DNA of 64,000 bases from Rhizobium lentis (GCF_014200175.1 NZ_JACHBD010000005.1:186001-250000), one strand, 5' to 3'. Numbered from the stretch's first letter, positions 14,934 to 24,566 are shown. Notes: generated by a model from the sequence alone, not told the origin. Numbers and translations: made by a program.

Positions 14934-16745
14934 TCACGCCATTTGGGCCGATTGACGAACATAGTTGCGCCAGCCGCCGAACTCGGTGATCTCTCGGCCA
15001 TCTGCGACTGCATGCGCTTCGCATAAGAAACCGGTGATGCTACTTGCGTCGTCGAGGGTGATCTTGCCGACGCCAAGCGGCGCCGGAATGCTTTGCACAA
15101 AACGGGCAAATGCGGCCGGTGGCAGCGCCCAGACCTCGATCTCCACACCATCGCCGGCAAAGCCCGGATCTCGTACCAGCCCCGGCTTGGGCGGGATCGT
15201 GCCGTTGAGGGCGAAGAGGCGGTAGCTGCCATCCGTTCGTCCTGTTCTCAACCTGTATCCGCCCGTTCGCGTCAGTTCGTGGTTTAGCGGCATATCCGTC
15301 AGATGGGCACCGACGACGACGATCGGGACGAAGTCGTCGGCGGCGGGTAAAACGCGACTTGCCTCCGGCAGCGCGACGTTGCGGTCCTTGCCCATTCCGG
15401 CCTCCGCGGCGCGATGCAGAGCGTCGGCAAAGGGCGCCAGCGCATCGTCGGTGAAGGCGGGTCCTACCAGCATCACGCCTGCGGGCAGATGACCGTCTGC
15501 ATCAAAACCGGCGGGAATGGCGATCGCCGCGCAATCGAGCAGATTGGCGAAATTGGTATAGCGGCCGAAATGGCTGTTCTTGACGATCGGGTCCGCCTGC
15601 ATTTCGTCGACGCTATAGGTGGTGGGGGACGTCGGCAGCATCAGGAAATCCACTTTCGCCCACTCGGCTCTTGTTTTCTGCCTCAATGCTTCCAGTTTGT
15701 AGCGGCCCTCGAAGGCGTCGACGGCATCATAGGCCTTTGCGCCCTCGATGATGGCCCGCACCGTCGGGTCGAAGTCGCCGCCATTCGTTGCCAGGAATTG
15801 CTTGACCGCCGCTAGCCGCTCGGCGACCCAGGGACCATTGTAGAGCAGCTCGGCCGCTTGCCGGAATGGCGCGTAGTCGAAAGGCACGATCACCGCACCC
15901 AGCGAGCGGGCCCTTTCGATAGCCGCGTCATAGAGGGCTTCCACATCCCTGTTGCCGTAAAATTCCCGTTCCGCGCCGTCGAGTACGCCGATACGCGGGC
16001 GCGTCGACGGCAGGCTTGCTGGAACAGCTTGCCGTGAAAACGGATCGCGGGCGTCGTAGCCTTCCATGATGCGGCGAATGGCAACGCCGTCGCCGACCGT
16101 CGTGGCGAAGACGGTGACGACGTCGACGCTGCGGCATGCAGGCACCACGCCGACATTGGGTACCAGCCCCGGCGTCGGCTTGACGCCGACGAGATTGTTG
16201 AAAGCGGCCGGCACGCGGCCTGAACCGGCCGTGTCCGTGCCGAGCGAGAAGCTTGCCAGACCGGCCGCCACCGCGACGGCCGAGCCCGAGCTCGAGCCGC
16301 CGGAGACATAGTTGCGGTCAAACACCGAACGCGGAGCGCCATGCGGCGAGCGCGTGCCGTTCAGCCCCGTTGCGAACTGGTCGAGATTGGTCTTGCCGAT
16401 CACGATGGCGCCGGCAGCCCTTAATCGCGCGACGGTCGTGGCATCCGCCTGCGGGTGATAGGCGAAAGCCGGGCAGGCGGCCGTTGTCGGCAGGCCGGCG
16501 ACGTCAATATTGTCCTTGACGGCAAAGGGAATGCCCCAGAGCGGCAGGCTGTTCGGTTCAGGCGCGCGGGCGACCAGCTCGCGGGCGGCGGCGCGCAATT
16601 CCTCCTCGGGCGTCATCGTGATGAAGATGGCCGGATCGTTGGACGAGCTGCGTCTCGTGATGATCTCCTCGATCAACTCGAGCGGGGAAAGTCCATTCGC
16701 ATAGGCGGACCGCAGCGTGACAAGATCGAGAATGGTTGGGAGCAT
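14934..16745 (-). CDS. atzF: Allophanate hydrolase
   Basis: A 603-residue two-domain enzyme. The N-terminal amidase-signature domain has the Ser-cisSer-Lys triad: Lys77 (FAVKDN), the Ser cluster at 151-153 (GGSSSGSA) and Ser175 (GTDTAGSGR). The C-terminal domain from about residue 475 (VVVGAHLTDMPLNHEL to GFLCEAHAV) is the one found only in full-length AtzF/DUR1-type allophanate hydrolases. It acts in the cytoplasm, turning allophanate into ammonia and carbon dioxide. It is the last gene of the guanidine operon; its ATG overlaps the carboxylase stop by one base. It can also take allophanate made by BiuH from the adjacent operon, making it the shared terminal step. Confidence 0.93.
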   Translation of the reverse strand: MLPTILDLVTLRSAYANGLSPLELIEEIITRRSSSNDPAIFITMTPEEELRAAARELVARAPEPNSLPLWGIPFAVKDNIDVAGLPTTAACPAFAYHPQADATTVARLRAAGAIVIGKTNLDQFATGLNGTRSPHGAPRSVFDRNYVSGGSSSGSAVAVAAGLASFSLGTDTAGSGRVPAAFNNLVGVKPTPGLVPNVGVVPACRSVDVVTVFATTVGDGVAIRRIMEGYDARDPFSRQAVPASLPSTRPRIGVLDGAEREFYGNRDVEALYDAAIERARSLGAVIVPFDYAPFRQAAELLYNGPWVAERLAAVKQFLATNGGDFDPTVRAIIEGAKAYDAVDAFEGRYKLEALRQKTRAEWAKVDFLMLPTSPTTYSVDEMQADPIVKNSHFGRYTNFANLLDCAAIAIPAGFDADGHLPAGVMLVGPAFTDDALAPFADALHRAAEAGMGKDRNVALPEASRVLPAADDFVPIVVVGAHLTDMPLNHELTRTGGYRLRTGRTDGSYRLFALNGTIPPKPGLVRDPGFAGDGVEIEVWALPPAAFARFVQSIPAPLGVGKITLDDASSITGFLCEAHAVADGREITEFGGWRNYVRQSAQMA

Positions 16746-19700
16746 CAGATTTCCTCCAGAATGACCAGCACGTCGCCGGCTTTGACATTACGCCCGGGAC
16801 CGGCGCGCAGATCGCGAACGCGTCCTCCGGCATGAGCGGTGACGTTTATTTCCATCTTCATGGATTCGATGATCGCCAATGTGTCGCCGGCGGCCACCGG
16901 CTGCCCCTCTTCGACCAGGATTTTCCAGACGTTGCCCGGCACGGCGCTTTCGACGCCGAAGCACCCTTGCGGGATGTCGCCGGAAAGTCCGGTACCGGCG
17001 TCTTCATCAACGGTAAAGCTATCGAGACCGAGTTCCTTCCAGCGTCGCCGCTCTGTTTCGAAGGCAGCCTGCTGCTTCGATTTGAAGGCGCCTATGGCGG
17101 CTGCCTCGCGGGCAAGCCCCGTGCCATAGGCGGCATAGGAGAACTCGCTTTCGTCTATCCTGACCGGATAGCCTCCGTGCGGGAACGCGGCGCGGGCTTC
17201 GGTCAGCTCTTCGTGGCTGACGGGGAAGAAGCGGATCTGATCGAAGAAGTCGAGCAGCCAAGGCTTGCCCTTGGCAAACACCGGCGTCTGCCGCCAGGTG
17301 TTCCAGACCTGGATGGTACGGCCGAAAAGCTGGTAACCGCCAGGACCTTCCATGCCGTAGATGCACATATAGGCCCCGCCGATACCGACGGCATTTTCCG
17401 GCGTCCAGGTGCGGGCCGGATTGTATTTTGTCGTCACCAGCCGATGGCGCGGATCGACCGGTGTCGCAACGGGTGCGCCGAGATAGACGTCACCGAGGCC
17501 AAGGACGAGATAGCTGGCATCGAACACGATATCGCGCACCGCCTGTTCATCCGGCAGGCCGTTGATGCGGCGGATGAACTCGATGTTATCAGGGCACCAG
17601 GGCGCGTTCGGCCGCACGAGTTCCTGGTATTTGCGCATGGCGAGCTCGGTATCCGGATCATTCCAGGAAAGCGGCAGATGGACAATACGGCTCGGGACCT
17701 TGACGTCTTGCGCCGCCGGCAGCCCCGCCTCGATCTCTGCCAGAAGGCCGAGCAGGCGCTTGCGGGTGAGTGCCGTACCGTCATAGTGGATCTGCAGCGA
17801 GCGGATGCCGGGCGTAAGGTCGATGATGCCAGGCAGACGCGCCCGCGACACGGCCTGCATCAGCAGGTGCACTCTCAGCCGTAGGCCGATGTCGAGCGTC
17901 ATCGGTCCGTACTCGACGAGCAGATTGTCGTCGCCTTGGCGACGATAGACGACGGAAACCGGGCCGTCGTCGCGCTTGCCAATGATCGGCGAGCCCAACG
18001 CTTCCTTCGCGCGATGCACAACCGGGCCGGCGATCGGATCTTTAGGCCGGGCGGCGGGATGAAAGCGGATACGGTCGCCAGGCTTGAACTGACCCATCTT
18101 CCATTGCTCGTCACGGGCAATCACCGCCGGGCAGACGAAGCCGCCAAGGCTCGGCCCGTCGGGACCAAGGATGATCGGCATGTCGCCCGTGAAGTCGATC
18201 GCGCCGATCGCGTAAGCGTTATCATGCAGGTTTGAGGGATGAAGGCCAGCCTCGCCGCCATCGCTGCGCGCCCATTTCGGTGCGGGGCCTACGAGGCGCA
18301 CCCCGGTACGGGCGCTGTTGAAGTGCACCTCGTAGCTGGCCGAGAACAGCGTCTCTATATCGCTGTCCTGAAAGAAATCGGGCGACCCATGCGGACCGTA
18401 GACGACGCCGACATCCCATTCGCGCGTCAGCTCCGCGGGGTCCGTTGCCGGCACCGGCGGCTCGGTCGCGACCTTGCGGGCAAGATGCAGAACGTGGCCG
18501 GTCTTCAGGGTGCCGGTGGCGTTGCCGCCGAATTGACCGAGGCCGAAAGTGGCGCGGGAGCCGAGGACAAGCGGGGCGGCAAAGCCGCCGGCGACTGCGA
18601 GATAGGCCCGCTGTCCCGGGCCGTCGATGCTGCCGACAGAGAGGATCTGGCCGGCCCTGATCATCACCGCCTCGCCATGCGGCAGTGTCTTTCCATCAAT
18701 GCTCATCGGCATCCTTGCGCCGGCAAGAGCAACCAGCGCATCGGCATGAAATTTCAGGACCGGGCCGGACACCGTCAGCTCCAGCGCGGCGACCATATCA
18801 TCATTGCCGACAAGGCGGTTGGCATGACGAAAGGAGCGCTCATCCATCGGGCCGCTCGGCGGTACGCCGACATGCCAGAGGCCAAGCCGACCCGGCAATT
18901 CCTGAATGCTTGACTGGGCGCCAGGCGCGATCACCTCGATGACATCAGGCACGAAGGAAAAGTCGCGCAGCGCCGTCGTCGCCACCTTGCCGCTGGCGAG
19001 GAGCTCGGAGCCGGCAATGGCGCTGAGATAATCGAGATTGGTCTCGATGCCGGTTATCGATGTTTCAGCAAGGGCCTTCCGCAGCTTTTCGATCGCCGCC
19101 GGGCGATCTTCGGCCGAGACGATCACCTTGGCGAGCATCGGATCGTAGAAGGGCGTTACTTCCGTGCCGGTTTCGATCCATCCGTCGATGCGCGCATTCT
19201 GAGGAAAGACAACCTCCGTCAACAGGCCGGCGCTCGGGCGGAAGTCGGCATGCGGCATCTCTGCATAGACGCGCGCTTCAATGGCAGCACCTTTCGGCTC
19301 GAGGGCTGTTGCGCCCGAGAGCACGTCTTCACCCGCGGCCTGGCGGATCATCCATTCGACGAGGTCGATGCCGAACACGGCTTCGGTGACTGGATGCTCG
19401 ACCTGAAGGCGAGTGTTGACCTCAAGGAAATAGAATTCCTCGCGCAGAGGATCGTAGATGAATTCGACCGTGCCTGCCGATTCATAGGAAACCGACGCGC
19501 CGAGATCGACGGCTGCCTTGTGCAGCCGGCCACGGGTTGCGGCTGCAAGGCCAGGGGCAGGGGTCTCCTCGACCACCTTCTGGTTTCGCCGCTGCAGCGA
19601 GCAGTCCCGCTCGCCGAGCGCAATGACATTGCCTCTGCCGTCGCCGAAGATCTGCACCTCGACATGCCGGGCATCCGCGACGAAACGCTCTATGTAGACG

Positions 19701-20284
19701 CGTGCGTCGCCGAAGCTTGCGCGCGCCGTACGCTGCACGCTCTCGAACGAAGCCTTCAGGCTTTCCTGATCAGTGCAGAGCTGCATGCCGATGCCGCCGC
19801 CGCCGGCCGTACTTTTCAGCATCACCGGGTAGCCGATCGCTTCAGCTGCGGAAAGCGCTTCATCGGCGCTCGACAGCAGGCCCGTCCCTGGCAGAAGCGG
19901 TACGCCGCTCGCCTTGGCGAGTTCCCGAGCCGTGTGCTTCAAACCGAAGGCCGATAGATGCTCTGGTCGCGGGCCGATGAAGGCGATGCCTTCTGCTGCA
20001 AGCCGCTCGGCAAAACCGATATTTTCAGAAAGGAAGCCATAGCCGGGATGGACCGCATCCGCTCCCGTTGTCCTGCAGGCGGCGATGACGGCATCGACAT
20101 TCAGGTAACTTTCGCTGGCTGGCGACGGGCCGAGACGAACGGCTTCGTCGGCCATCATCACCGCTTTGGCGAAGCGGTCGGCATCGGAATAGACGGCGAC
20201 CGAGGCAATGCCCATACCTCGTAGGGTGTTGATGACCCGCACGGCGATCTCACCGCGGTTGGCGATCAGAACTTTTCTGAACAT
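16745..20284 (-). CDS. Guanidine (urea-type) carboxylase, biotin-dependent
   Basis: A 1179-residue single-chain carboxylase. Residues 1-450 are a biotin carboxylase (MFRKVLIANRGEIAVRV start, ATP-grasp GGGGIGMQ at 161-168, EVNTRLQVEHPVTE near 288-301). About 455-960 are the paired KipA/KipI-type (AHS2 and AHS1) carboxyltransferase domains. The C-terminus is a biotin carrier with ESMKME, biotin on Lys1143. Such enzymes use ATP and bicarbonate to carboxylate urea or guanidine. Asp697 in the IDFTGD motif falls, by my count, where the Kluyveromyces lactis urea carboxylase has Asn1330, the position reported to separate guanidine (Asp) from urea (Asn) carboxylases. With the upstream guanidine riboswitch and the DUF1989 genes, guanidine is the likely substrate, giving carboxyguanidine. 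The ATG at 20284 is 2 bp after the preceding gene. Confidence 0.9.
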   Translation of the reverse strand: MFRKVLIANRGEIAVRVINTLRGMGIASVAVYSDADRFAKAVMMADEAVRLGPSPASESYLNVDAVIAACRTTGADAVHPGYGFLSENIGFAERLAAEGIAFIGPRPEHLSAFGLKHTARELAKASGVPLLPGTGLLSSADEALSAAEAIGYPVMLKSTAGGGGIGMQLCTDQESLKASFESVQRTARASFGDARVYIERFVADARHVEVQIFGDGRGNVIALGERDCSLQRRNQKVVEETPAPGLAAATRGRLHKAAVDLGASVSYESAGTVEFIYDPLREEFYFLEVNTRLQVEHPVTEAVFGIDLVEWMIRQAAGEDVLSGATALEPKGAAIEARVYAEMPHADFRPSAGLLTEVVFPQNARIDGWIETGTEVTPFYDPMLAKVIVSAEDRPAAIEKLRKALAETSITGIETNLDYLSAIAGSELLASGKVATTALRDFSFVPDVIEVIAPGAQSSIQELPGRLGLWHVGVPPSGPMDERSFRHANRLVGNDDMVAALELTVSGPVLKFHADALVALAGARMPMSIDGKTLPHGEAVMIRAGQILSVGSIDGPGQRAYLAVAGGFAAPLVLGSRATFGLGQFGGNATGTLKTGHVLHLARKVATEPPVPATDPAELTREWDVGVVYGPHGSPDFFQDSDIETLFSASYEVHFNSARTGVRLVGPAPKWARSDGGEAGLHPSNLHDNAYAIGAIDFTGDMPIILGPDGPSLGGFVCPAVIARDEQWKMGQFKPGDRIRFHPAARPKDPIAGPVVHRAKEALGSPIIGKRDDGPVSVVYRRQGDDNLLVEYGPMTLDIGLRLRVHLLMQAVSRARLPGIIDLTPGIRSLQIHYDGTALTRKRLLGLLAEIEAGLPAAQDVKVPSRIVHLPLSWNDPDTELAMRKYQELVRPNAPWCPDNIEFIRRINGLPDEQAVRDIVFDASYLVLGLGDVYLGAPVATPVDPRHRLVTTKYNPARTWTPENAVGIGGAYMCIYGMEGPGGYQLFGRTIQVWNTWRQTPVFAKGKPWLLDFFDQIRFFPVSHEELTEARAAFPHGGYPVRIDESEFSYAAYGTGLAREAAAIGAFKSKQQAAFETERRRWKELGLDSFTVDEDAGTGLSGDIPQGCFGVESAVPGNVWKILVEEGQPVAAGDTLAIIESMKMEINVTAHAGGRVRDLRAGPGRNVKAGDVLVILEEI

Positions 20285-20286
20285 GA

Positions 20287-20937
20287 TCAATCCTCGCCGT
20301 CCCAGATCAGCACCCGGACCGGCGTCGGATCGAAGCCGTTGCACGGGTTGTTGATCTGCGGGCAATTGGAGATGACGCAGAGCACATCCATCTCGGCGAG
20401 AAGTTCGACATAGTCTCCCGCTGCGGAAATGCCGTCGACGATCGTCATCTCGCCATTGGGCTTGATCGGTACGTTCATGAAAAAGTTGATATTCGGCACG
20501 ATATCGCGCTTGCTCATGCCGTGCTTGCTGACCTCGAGGATGAAGTTGTCGCGGCAGGCGTGCAGGTATTTCGTGCCATGGCCGAAACGCACCGTATTGC
20601 TCTCGCAGGAGCAGGCGCCGGCCGAGGTGTCGTGGCGGCCGCAACTGTCGGCCGTCATCGTCAGCATGACATTGCCTTCGCTCGATATGATCTTCGTGCC
20701 GATGCCGACATAGGCGCCACCCTGCATGCGCATCGTGTCCTGGTTGGAGTAGCGCTCCGAGAAATCATCGGCACGATAGAAGAGCGTGTCGATCGCCTGC
20801 TGGCCGTAGCTGTCTTCGATGCGGATGATCTGGCCCTTGCGCACGATCCCGGACCACGGCGCTTCGGCTGCAATGAAGTGGTCCTGAACGGTATTTTCCA
20901 AAGCGCGGGCAGCGGAGGTCTGGATGAAATCGGACAT
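20287..20937 (-). CDS. DUF1989 protein, carboxyguanidine deiminase subunit (shorter)
   Basis: A 216-residue DUF1989 protein, formerly called urea carboxylase-associated protein. It has the Cys/His cluster typical of the family (TADSCGRHD followed by CSCESN) and a second conserved region INFFMNVPI..ISAAGDYVELLAEMDVLCVISNCPQINNPCNG, split here by dots. Work on guanidine-using bacteria assigned the paired DUF1989 proteins to a heteromeric carboxyguanidine deiminase (CgdAB), making allophanate and ammonia. I have not decided which letter belongs to which subunit. It starts at 20937 behind GAGGAGAAGACG, 10 bp after its partner, and is followed after 2 bp by the carboxylase. Confidence 0.87.
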   Translation of the reverse strand: MSDFIQTSAARALENTVQDHFIAAEAPWSGIVRKGQIIRIEDSYGQQAIDTLFYRADDFSERYSNQDTMRMQGGAYVGIGTKIISSEGNVMLTMTADSCGRHDTSAGACSCESNTVRFGHGTKYLHACRDNFILEVSKHGMSKRDIVPNINFFMNVPIKPNGEMTIVDGISAAGDYVELLAEMDVLCVISNCPQINNPCNGFDPTPVRVLIWDGED

Positions 20938-20947
20938 CGTCTTCTCC

Positions 20948-21769
20948 TCAGGCCTGCATCAGGGCGTTGTTTTCGAAACCGCGCATCGCTTCGGCCGTCG
21001 CCGTGCGGCAAAGATCGTCATCAGCGGGGACTGCCGGCTGATAGCGAGTGATGACAACAGGTTTCGGCTGGTAGATCGGATCCGGATCGAGCGGATGCGG
21101 GCAATTGGAAAAGCCGACCAGCATGTCCATCTCGGCACGAAGTTCGACGTAATCGCCGCTGTTGGAACGCTTCCCCTGCCAGCCGAAGCCGCCGGCCTCG
21201 GAAAGGCGCACGGGCGCGAAGAGATTGAGGATGCCGGGAATATCGCGACGGGTAAGACCGAGCTTGCTGGCCACGAGGACCAGGTTATCGCGAGTGTTGC
21301 GCGTCTTTTCGCCCGGATATTTCGATGCGTTCGAGGCAGCCGTCGAGCCGCCCATAAGGCAGTCATGGGCGCCGGAGCTGTCCTCGATCATCGAGAACAT
21401 GACGCGGCCCATGTCGGAGAAGATCACGCGCCCTTTGCCGAGCGCCGTCGTCCACTGGACCTTGGCAGTATCGACGAGATTGATCCGTTCGCTGGTATCG
21501 GCAGCGCTCCAGGCGACGAGCGCCACGGTAGAATTGCCCTCCGCCTGATCGATGCGGATCGCCTCGCCGCGCGAGACTTTCGTCGACCAGTACCAGCCGC
21601 CGGGAATGGTTTCCTTGTGGATGATGGCGGCGGAGTCGATTGCCGGCGCCGGCAAGGGGCTGGGGCCGGGCAGCGCCTTTGGGGCGAATTCCAGCCCCTT
21701 CTTCTGATGTTCCTCGTAGCGCGCGCGGTTGGCGGCGATTTCTTCGGGTGAGCGTCCCACATGCATCAT
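20948..21769 (-). CDS. DUF1989 protein, carboxyguanidine deiminase subunit (longer)
   Basis: A 273-residue DUF1989 protein, the longer member of the pair. It has an N-terminal extension with ARYEEHQKKGLEFAPKALPG, then the core IPGGWYWSTKVSRGEAIRI. Its middle has MIEDSSGAHDCLMGG, and the C-terminal region has SGDYVELRAEMDMLVGFSNC followed by PHPLDP. The layout parallels the shorter subunit, and the two genes are adjacent, as in other guanidine operons. Established work gives the pair carboxyguanidine deiminase activity between the carboxylase and allophanate hydrolase. The start overlaps the stop of the ATPase gene; two adjacent ATG codons (21769 and 21766) are equally possible. Confidence 0.87.
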   Translation of the reverse strand: MMHVGRSPEEIAANRARYEEHQKKGLEFAPKALPGPSPLPAPAIDSAAIIHKETIPGGWYWSTKVSRGEAIRIDQAEGNSTVALVAWSAADTSERINLVDTAKVQWTTALGKGRVIFSDMGRVMFSMIEDSSGAHDCLMGGSTAASNASKYPGEKTRNTRDNLVLVASKLGLTRRDIPGILNLFAPVRLSEAGGFGWQGKRSNSGDYVELRAEMDMLVGFSNCPHPLDPDPIYQPKPVVITRYQPAVPADDDLCRTATAEAMRGFENNALMQA

Positions 21770-22590
21770 TGCATCTCTCCTGATGGTGCCAGGTCGTCCC
21801 GGCTGTGCCCCAGGGAAGCGACCGGGCCGTCCCGGTCGGGGCTGAAGATCGATGGCTGGCCGGCAAGGCGCGGCGGCCAGATGGAAATATCCTTGGTAAT
21901 GGTGGCGCCGTAGCGCTCCCTTTCCTCCGGTCGGTTGCGACGGCGTTCGAAAGCCACGACGCGGTTCGCAAGCGTGAAGGCTTCGCGCATGTCATGCGTG
22001 ACCATGACAACCGTCATCTGCGTCTCATGCCAGAGCCGCTTCATCAGCATGTGAATCTCGGCGCGGATTCCCGGATCGAGCGCGCCGAAGGGTTCGTCGA
22101 GCAGCAGCACTTTCGGCTTCATGATCAGCGCTTGGGCCAGCGCAAGGCGCTGCTGCATGCCGCCAGAAAGCTGGGCCGGGTATTTGCCTTCGGAACCGGC
22201 AAGACCCACCTCGGCGATCAGCCGATGCGCCTCCTCGACAGCGTTGCGGCGGGCCGCGCCGAAGAGCTTGGACCGGTAGGGCGCGGCGGAGAATTCCCTG
22301 CCGAGCAAGACATTGCCGAGCACGGTCAGATGCGGGAAGACGGAGTAGCGCTGGAAGACGACTCCGCGGTCCGGCCCCGGTTCCGGCGGCAGAGGCTCGC
22401 CGTCAAGAAGAAGCTTGCCCTTTGTCGGCTGCTCCTGGCCGAGCAGCATGCGCAGAAACGTGGACTTGCCGCAGCCGGAGGGCCCGACAAGCGCGACGAA
22501 GGCGCGCGAAGCGACGGTAAGCGACACGTCTTCTAGTACGATCTGGTTGCCATACTCCTTCCAGACCCGTTCGATCTTCAGTTCGCTCAT
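21766..22590 (-). CDS. NitT/TauT-type ABC ATPase, guanidine importer
   Basis: A 274-residue ABC ATPase of the nitrate/sulfonate/taurine type. Walker A is GPSGCGKST, the signature LSGGMQQR and Walker B VLLLDEPFGALD, followed by the H-loop in VMVTHDMREA. The C-terminus has a polar tail of about 45 residues beyond the core. It energises the importer formed with the permease and the binding protein immediately upstream. The start overlaps the permease stop (ATGA type), and the DUF1989 gene overlaps its end. Guanidine is inferred as cargo from the riboswitch and the downstream enzymes, not from the ATPase itself. Confidence 0.87.
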   Translation of the reverse strand: MSELKIERVWKEYGNQIVLEDVSLTVASRAFVALVGPSGCGKSTFLRMLLGQEQPTKGKLLLDGEPLPPEPGPDRGVVFQRYSVFPHLTVLGNVLLGREFSAAPYRSKLFGAARRNAVEEAHRLIAEVGLAGSEGKYPAQLSGGMQQRLALAQALIMKPKVLLLDEPFGALDPGIRAEIHMLMKRLWHETQMTVVMVTHDMREAFTLANRVVAFERRRNRPEERERYGATITKDISIWPPRLAGQPSIFSPDRDGPVASLGHSRDDLAPSGEMQ

Positions 22591-23405
22591 GCCTGCTTCT
22601 CCAGGTCCGACCAGGGGAAGACGGCGATACGCAAGCGGTCGAGCAGGGTGTTCATGACCACGGCAAGCAGCGTGATCCAGATGACATAGGGAAAGATGAT
22701 GTCCATCGAGAGATAGCGGCGGACAAGGAAGATACGGTAGCCGAGGCCGGAATCGGACGAGATCGCTTCAGCGGCGATCAGGAACAGCCAGGCGGGGCCG
22801 AGCTGCAATCTGAGGCAGGTGATCAGCCGCGGCAGGATCTGGGGCAGCACAATACGCAAGGCAATCTGCCAGGAGGAGCCGCCAAGCGTTTCAGCTTTGA
22901 CGATCTGTTCGCGGGGCAGCTCCAGCGCCTTCAATGCCAGGTCGCGGATCATCGTTGGCGCCACACCGATGACGATGAGGGCGATCTTCGAGGTTTCGCC
23001 GAGCCCCATGACGATGAAGAGGATCGGCAAAAGCGCGAGCGGCGGGACCATGGAGATCACGGTGATGAAGGGGGCAAGCAAGGCCCGCAGATAAGGCAGC
23101 ATGCCGATCAGCATGCCGATGAGCAGCGCGACCGCCGTCGAGATGCCGAGTCCGGAGAGCAGCCGGATCAGGCTGGCTCCGGTATCCGACCAGAGCAGAT
23201 ATTCACCCGTGCGCTGGTCGGCAACGAAGGAAAGACGGTTGATCGCATCGGCGAAGCCCGCGAGGCTCGGCAGAAGCTTGTCATTGGCATTTTCGGCCAG
23301 CCGCGCAGCCGAGCCGAAAGCATAGGCAAGGGCGAGCAGCACGAAGGGCAGCAGCGTCAAGGCAAGCTGCGCGCTCCGGCTTGGCCTCGTGTTGATCCAA
23401 CGCAT
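22587..23405 (-). CDS. NitT/TauT-type ABC permease, guanidine importer
   Basis: A 272-residue inner-membrane permease with about six hydrophobic helices. The cytoplasmic loop KAETLGGSSWQIALRIVLPQ is the EAA-type motif that docks on the ATPase. The start is placed at the ATG giving MRWINTRPSRSAQ at 23405; upstream in-frame codons are low-complexity and have no ribosome site. It follows the binding protein gene by 56 bp and overlaps the ATPase gene by 4 bp. The importer type matches that found with guanidine carboxylase operons in other bacteria. Confidence 0.87.
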   Translation of the reverse strand: MRWINTRPSRSAQLALTLLPFVLLALAYAFGSAARLAENANDKLLPSLAGFADAINRLSFVADQRTGEYLLWSDTGASLIRLLSGLGISTAVALLIGMLIGMLPYLRALLAPFITVISMVPPLALLPILFIVMGLGETSKIALIVIGVAPTMIRDLALKALELPREQIVKAETLGGSSWQIALRIVLPQILPRLITCLRLQLGPAWLFLIAAEAISSDSGLGYRIFLVRRYLSMDIIFPYVIWITLLAVVMNTLLDRLRIAVFPWSDLEKQA

Positions 23406-23461
23406 GGGAAATGCTCCGCTGGGAAAGGGAGGAGGAGCGGCGAACCGCACCCCTGTTGTGA

Positions 23462-24535
23462 TCAGAACGAACCGTCGGCCGCTGCCTTCATGTAGGTCTC
23501 GGTGAAGCGCAGCTTCACATTGCCGGTATCGCCCAGCACCTTGCCGTCAGGCATTTCGATACCGATAACGTCGGCGGACGGCGCGCCATTGCCGAGCAGG
23601 CCCTTCTCGAAAAGGAAGCCGCGGACGAGATCCATGGTCTTCGGCAGGCTGGATGAGGCGGTGAAGGCAACGGCGTCAGCCGGTTTGTCAAAGAGCTTGG
23701 TCGCGGCGAGCTGCGCCTCGAACCCTGCAAGGTCGGTGCCGGACGCTGCGCCCATGGCTTCGCGGGCGGCTTTGCCCTCGGCGGTGTCGGCCCGCAGCAG
23801 CGCGGCGGTCTCGTACCAGATGCCGGCGAGAGCCTTGCCGAAATTCGGATTGTCCTTCAGCACGTCGGTATTGGCGACCATCAGGTCGATGATCTCGCCC
23901 GGGATCTGCGAGCTGTCGAAAACCTTCTTGGCACTGGGATCCTCCAGAATGGTGGAGACGAGCGGATTCCAGGTGACAACGGCGCTGACATCAGGGGTCT
24001 TGTAAGCCGCGACCATGTCGGCATCGGACGTATTGACCACCTTCACGTCGCGCTCGCTGAGCTTGATGCTTTCGAGCGCACGGGCGAGCAGATAATGCGA
24101 GACGGAAAATTCGACGAGATTGACGTTCTGGCCCTTGATGTCGCTGAGGCTCGCCTTGTCCTTCAGGATGACGGCGTCGTTGCCGTTCGAAAAATCGCCG
24201 ACGATGACCGCCGTTGTGTCGACCCCGCCGGCGGCCGGGATCGAGAGGCCGTCCATGTTAGTGAGCGTCACGGCATCGAAGGCGCCCGCCGTGTATTGGT
24301 TCATCGACTCGACGTAATCGTTGAACTGGGTGACCTCGATGTTAATGCCGTATTTGTCGGCCCATTTCTTGACGATACCGTGGTCGCCGGCGTAGCCCCA
24401 AGGCATCCAGCCGACATAGATCGACCAGGCGACCTTGAAGCTGGTCTTCGGCGCCGCGCCGGCGGGAGAGCCGAACCCGAAAGCCAACGATGCCGAGACG
24501 GCCGCTACGGAAAGAATCTTAGAAAAAGTCTGCAT
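23462..24535 (-). CDS. NitT/TauT-type substrate-binding protein, guanidine importer
   Basis: A 357-residue periplasmic receptor with an N-terminal signal peptide and likely cleavage after SPAGA. The mature start FKVAWSIYVGWMPWGYAGDHG and the later QFNDYVESMNQYTAGAFDAV segment (given in part) are typical of the urea-carboxylase-linked receptors of the NitT/TauT family. It is the first gene of the seven-gene operon that ends in allophanate hydrolase. Its mRNA leader carries a guanidine-I riboswitch and terminator, so its expression should rise with guanidine. The Shine-Dalgarno bases can also be hidden in a local hairpin. Cargo is inferred to be guanidinium. Confidence 0.87.
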   Translation of the reverse strand: MQTFSKILSVAAVSASLAFGFGSPAGAAPKTSFKVAWSIYVGWMPWGYAGDHGIVKKWADKYGINIEVTQFNDYVESMNQYTAGAFDAVTLTNMDGLSIPAAGGVDTTAVIVGDFSNGNDAVILKDKASLSDIKGQNVNLVEFSVSHYLLARALESIKLSERDVKVVNTSDADMVAAYKTPDVSAVVTWNPLVSTILEDPSAKKVFDSSQIPGEIIDLMVANTDVLKDNPNFGKALAGIWYETAALLRADTAEGKAAREAMGAASGTDLAGFEAQLAATKLFDKPADAVAFTASSSLPKTMDLVRGFLFEKGLLGNGAPSADVIGIEMPDGKVLGDTGNVKLRFTETYMKAAADGSF

Positions 24536-24542
24536 AGAAATT

Positions 24543-24566
24543 CCCCTTTTTGCTTTTCAAAAAGGG
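24543..24566 (-). promoter_or_regulatory. Hairpin covering the ribosome-binding site of the receptor gene
   Basis: In the leader RNA, CCCUUUUU can pair with AAAAAGGGG across a short A-rich loop. The 3-prime arm is the Shine-Dalgarno region about 8 bases before the start at 24535. The 5-prime arm is also the 3-prime arm and U-tract of the upstream terminator, so the two structures exclude each other. Confidence 0.45.
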
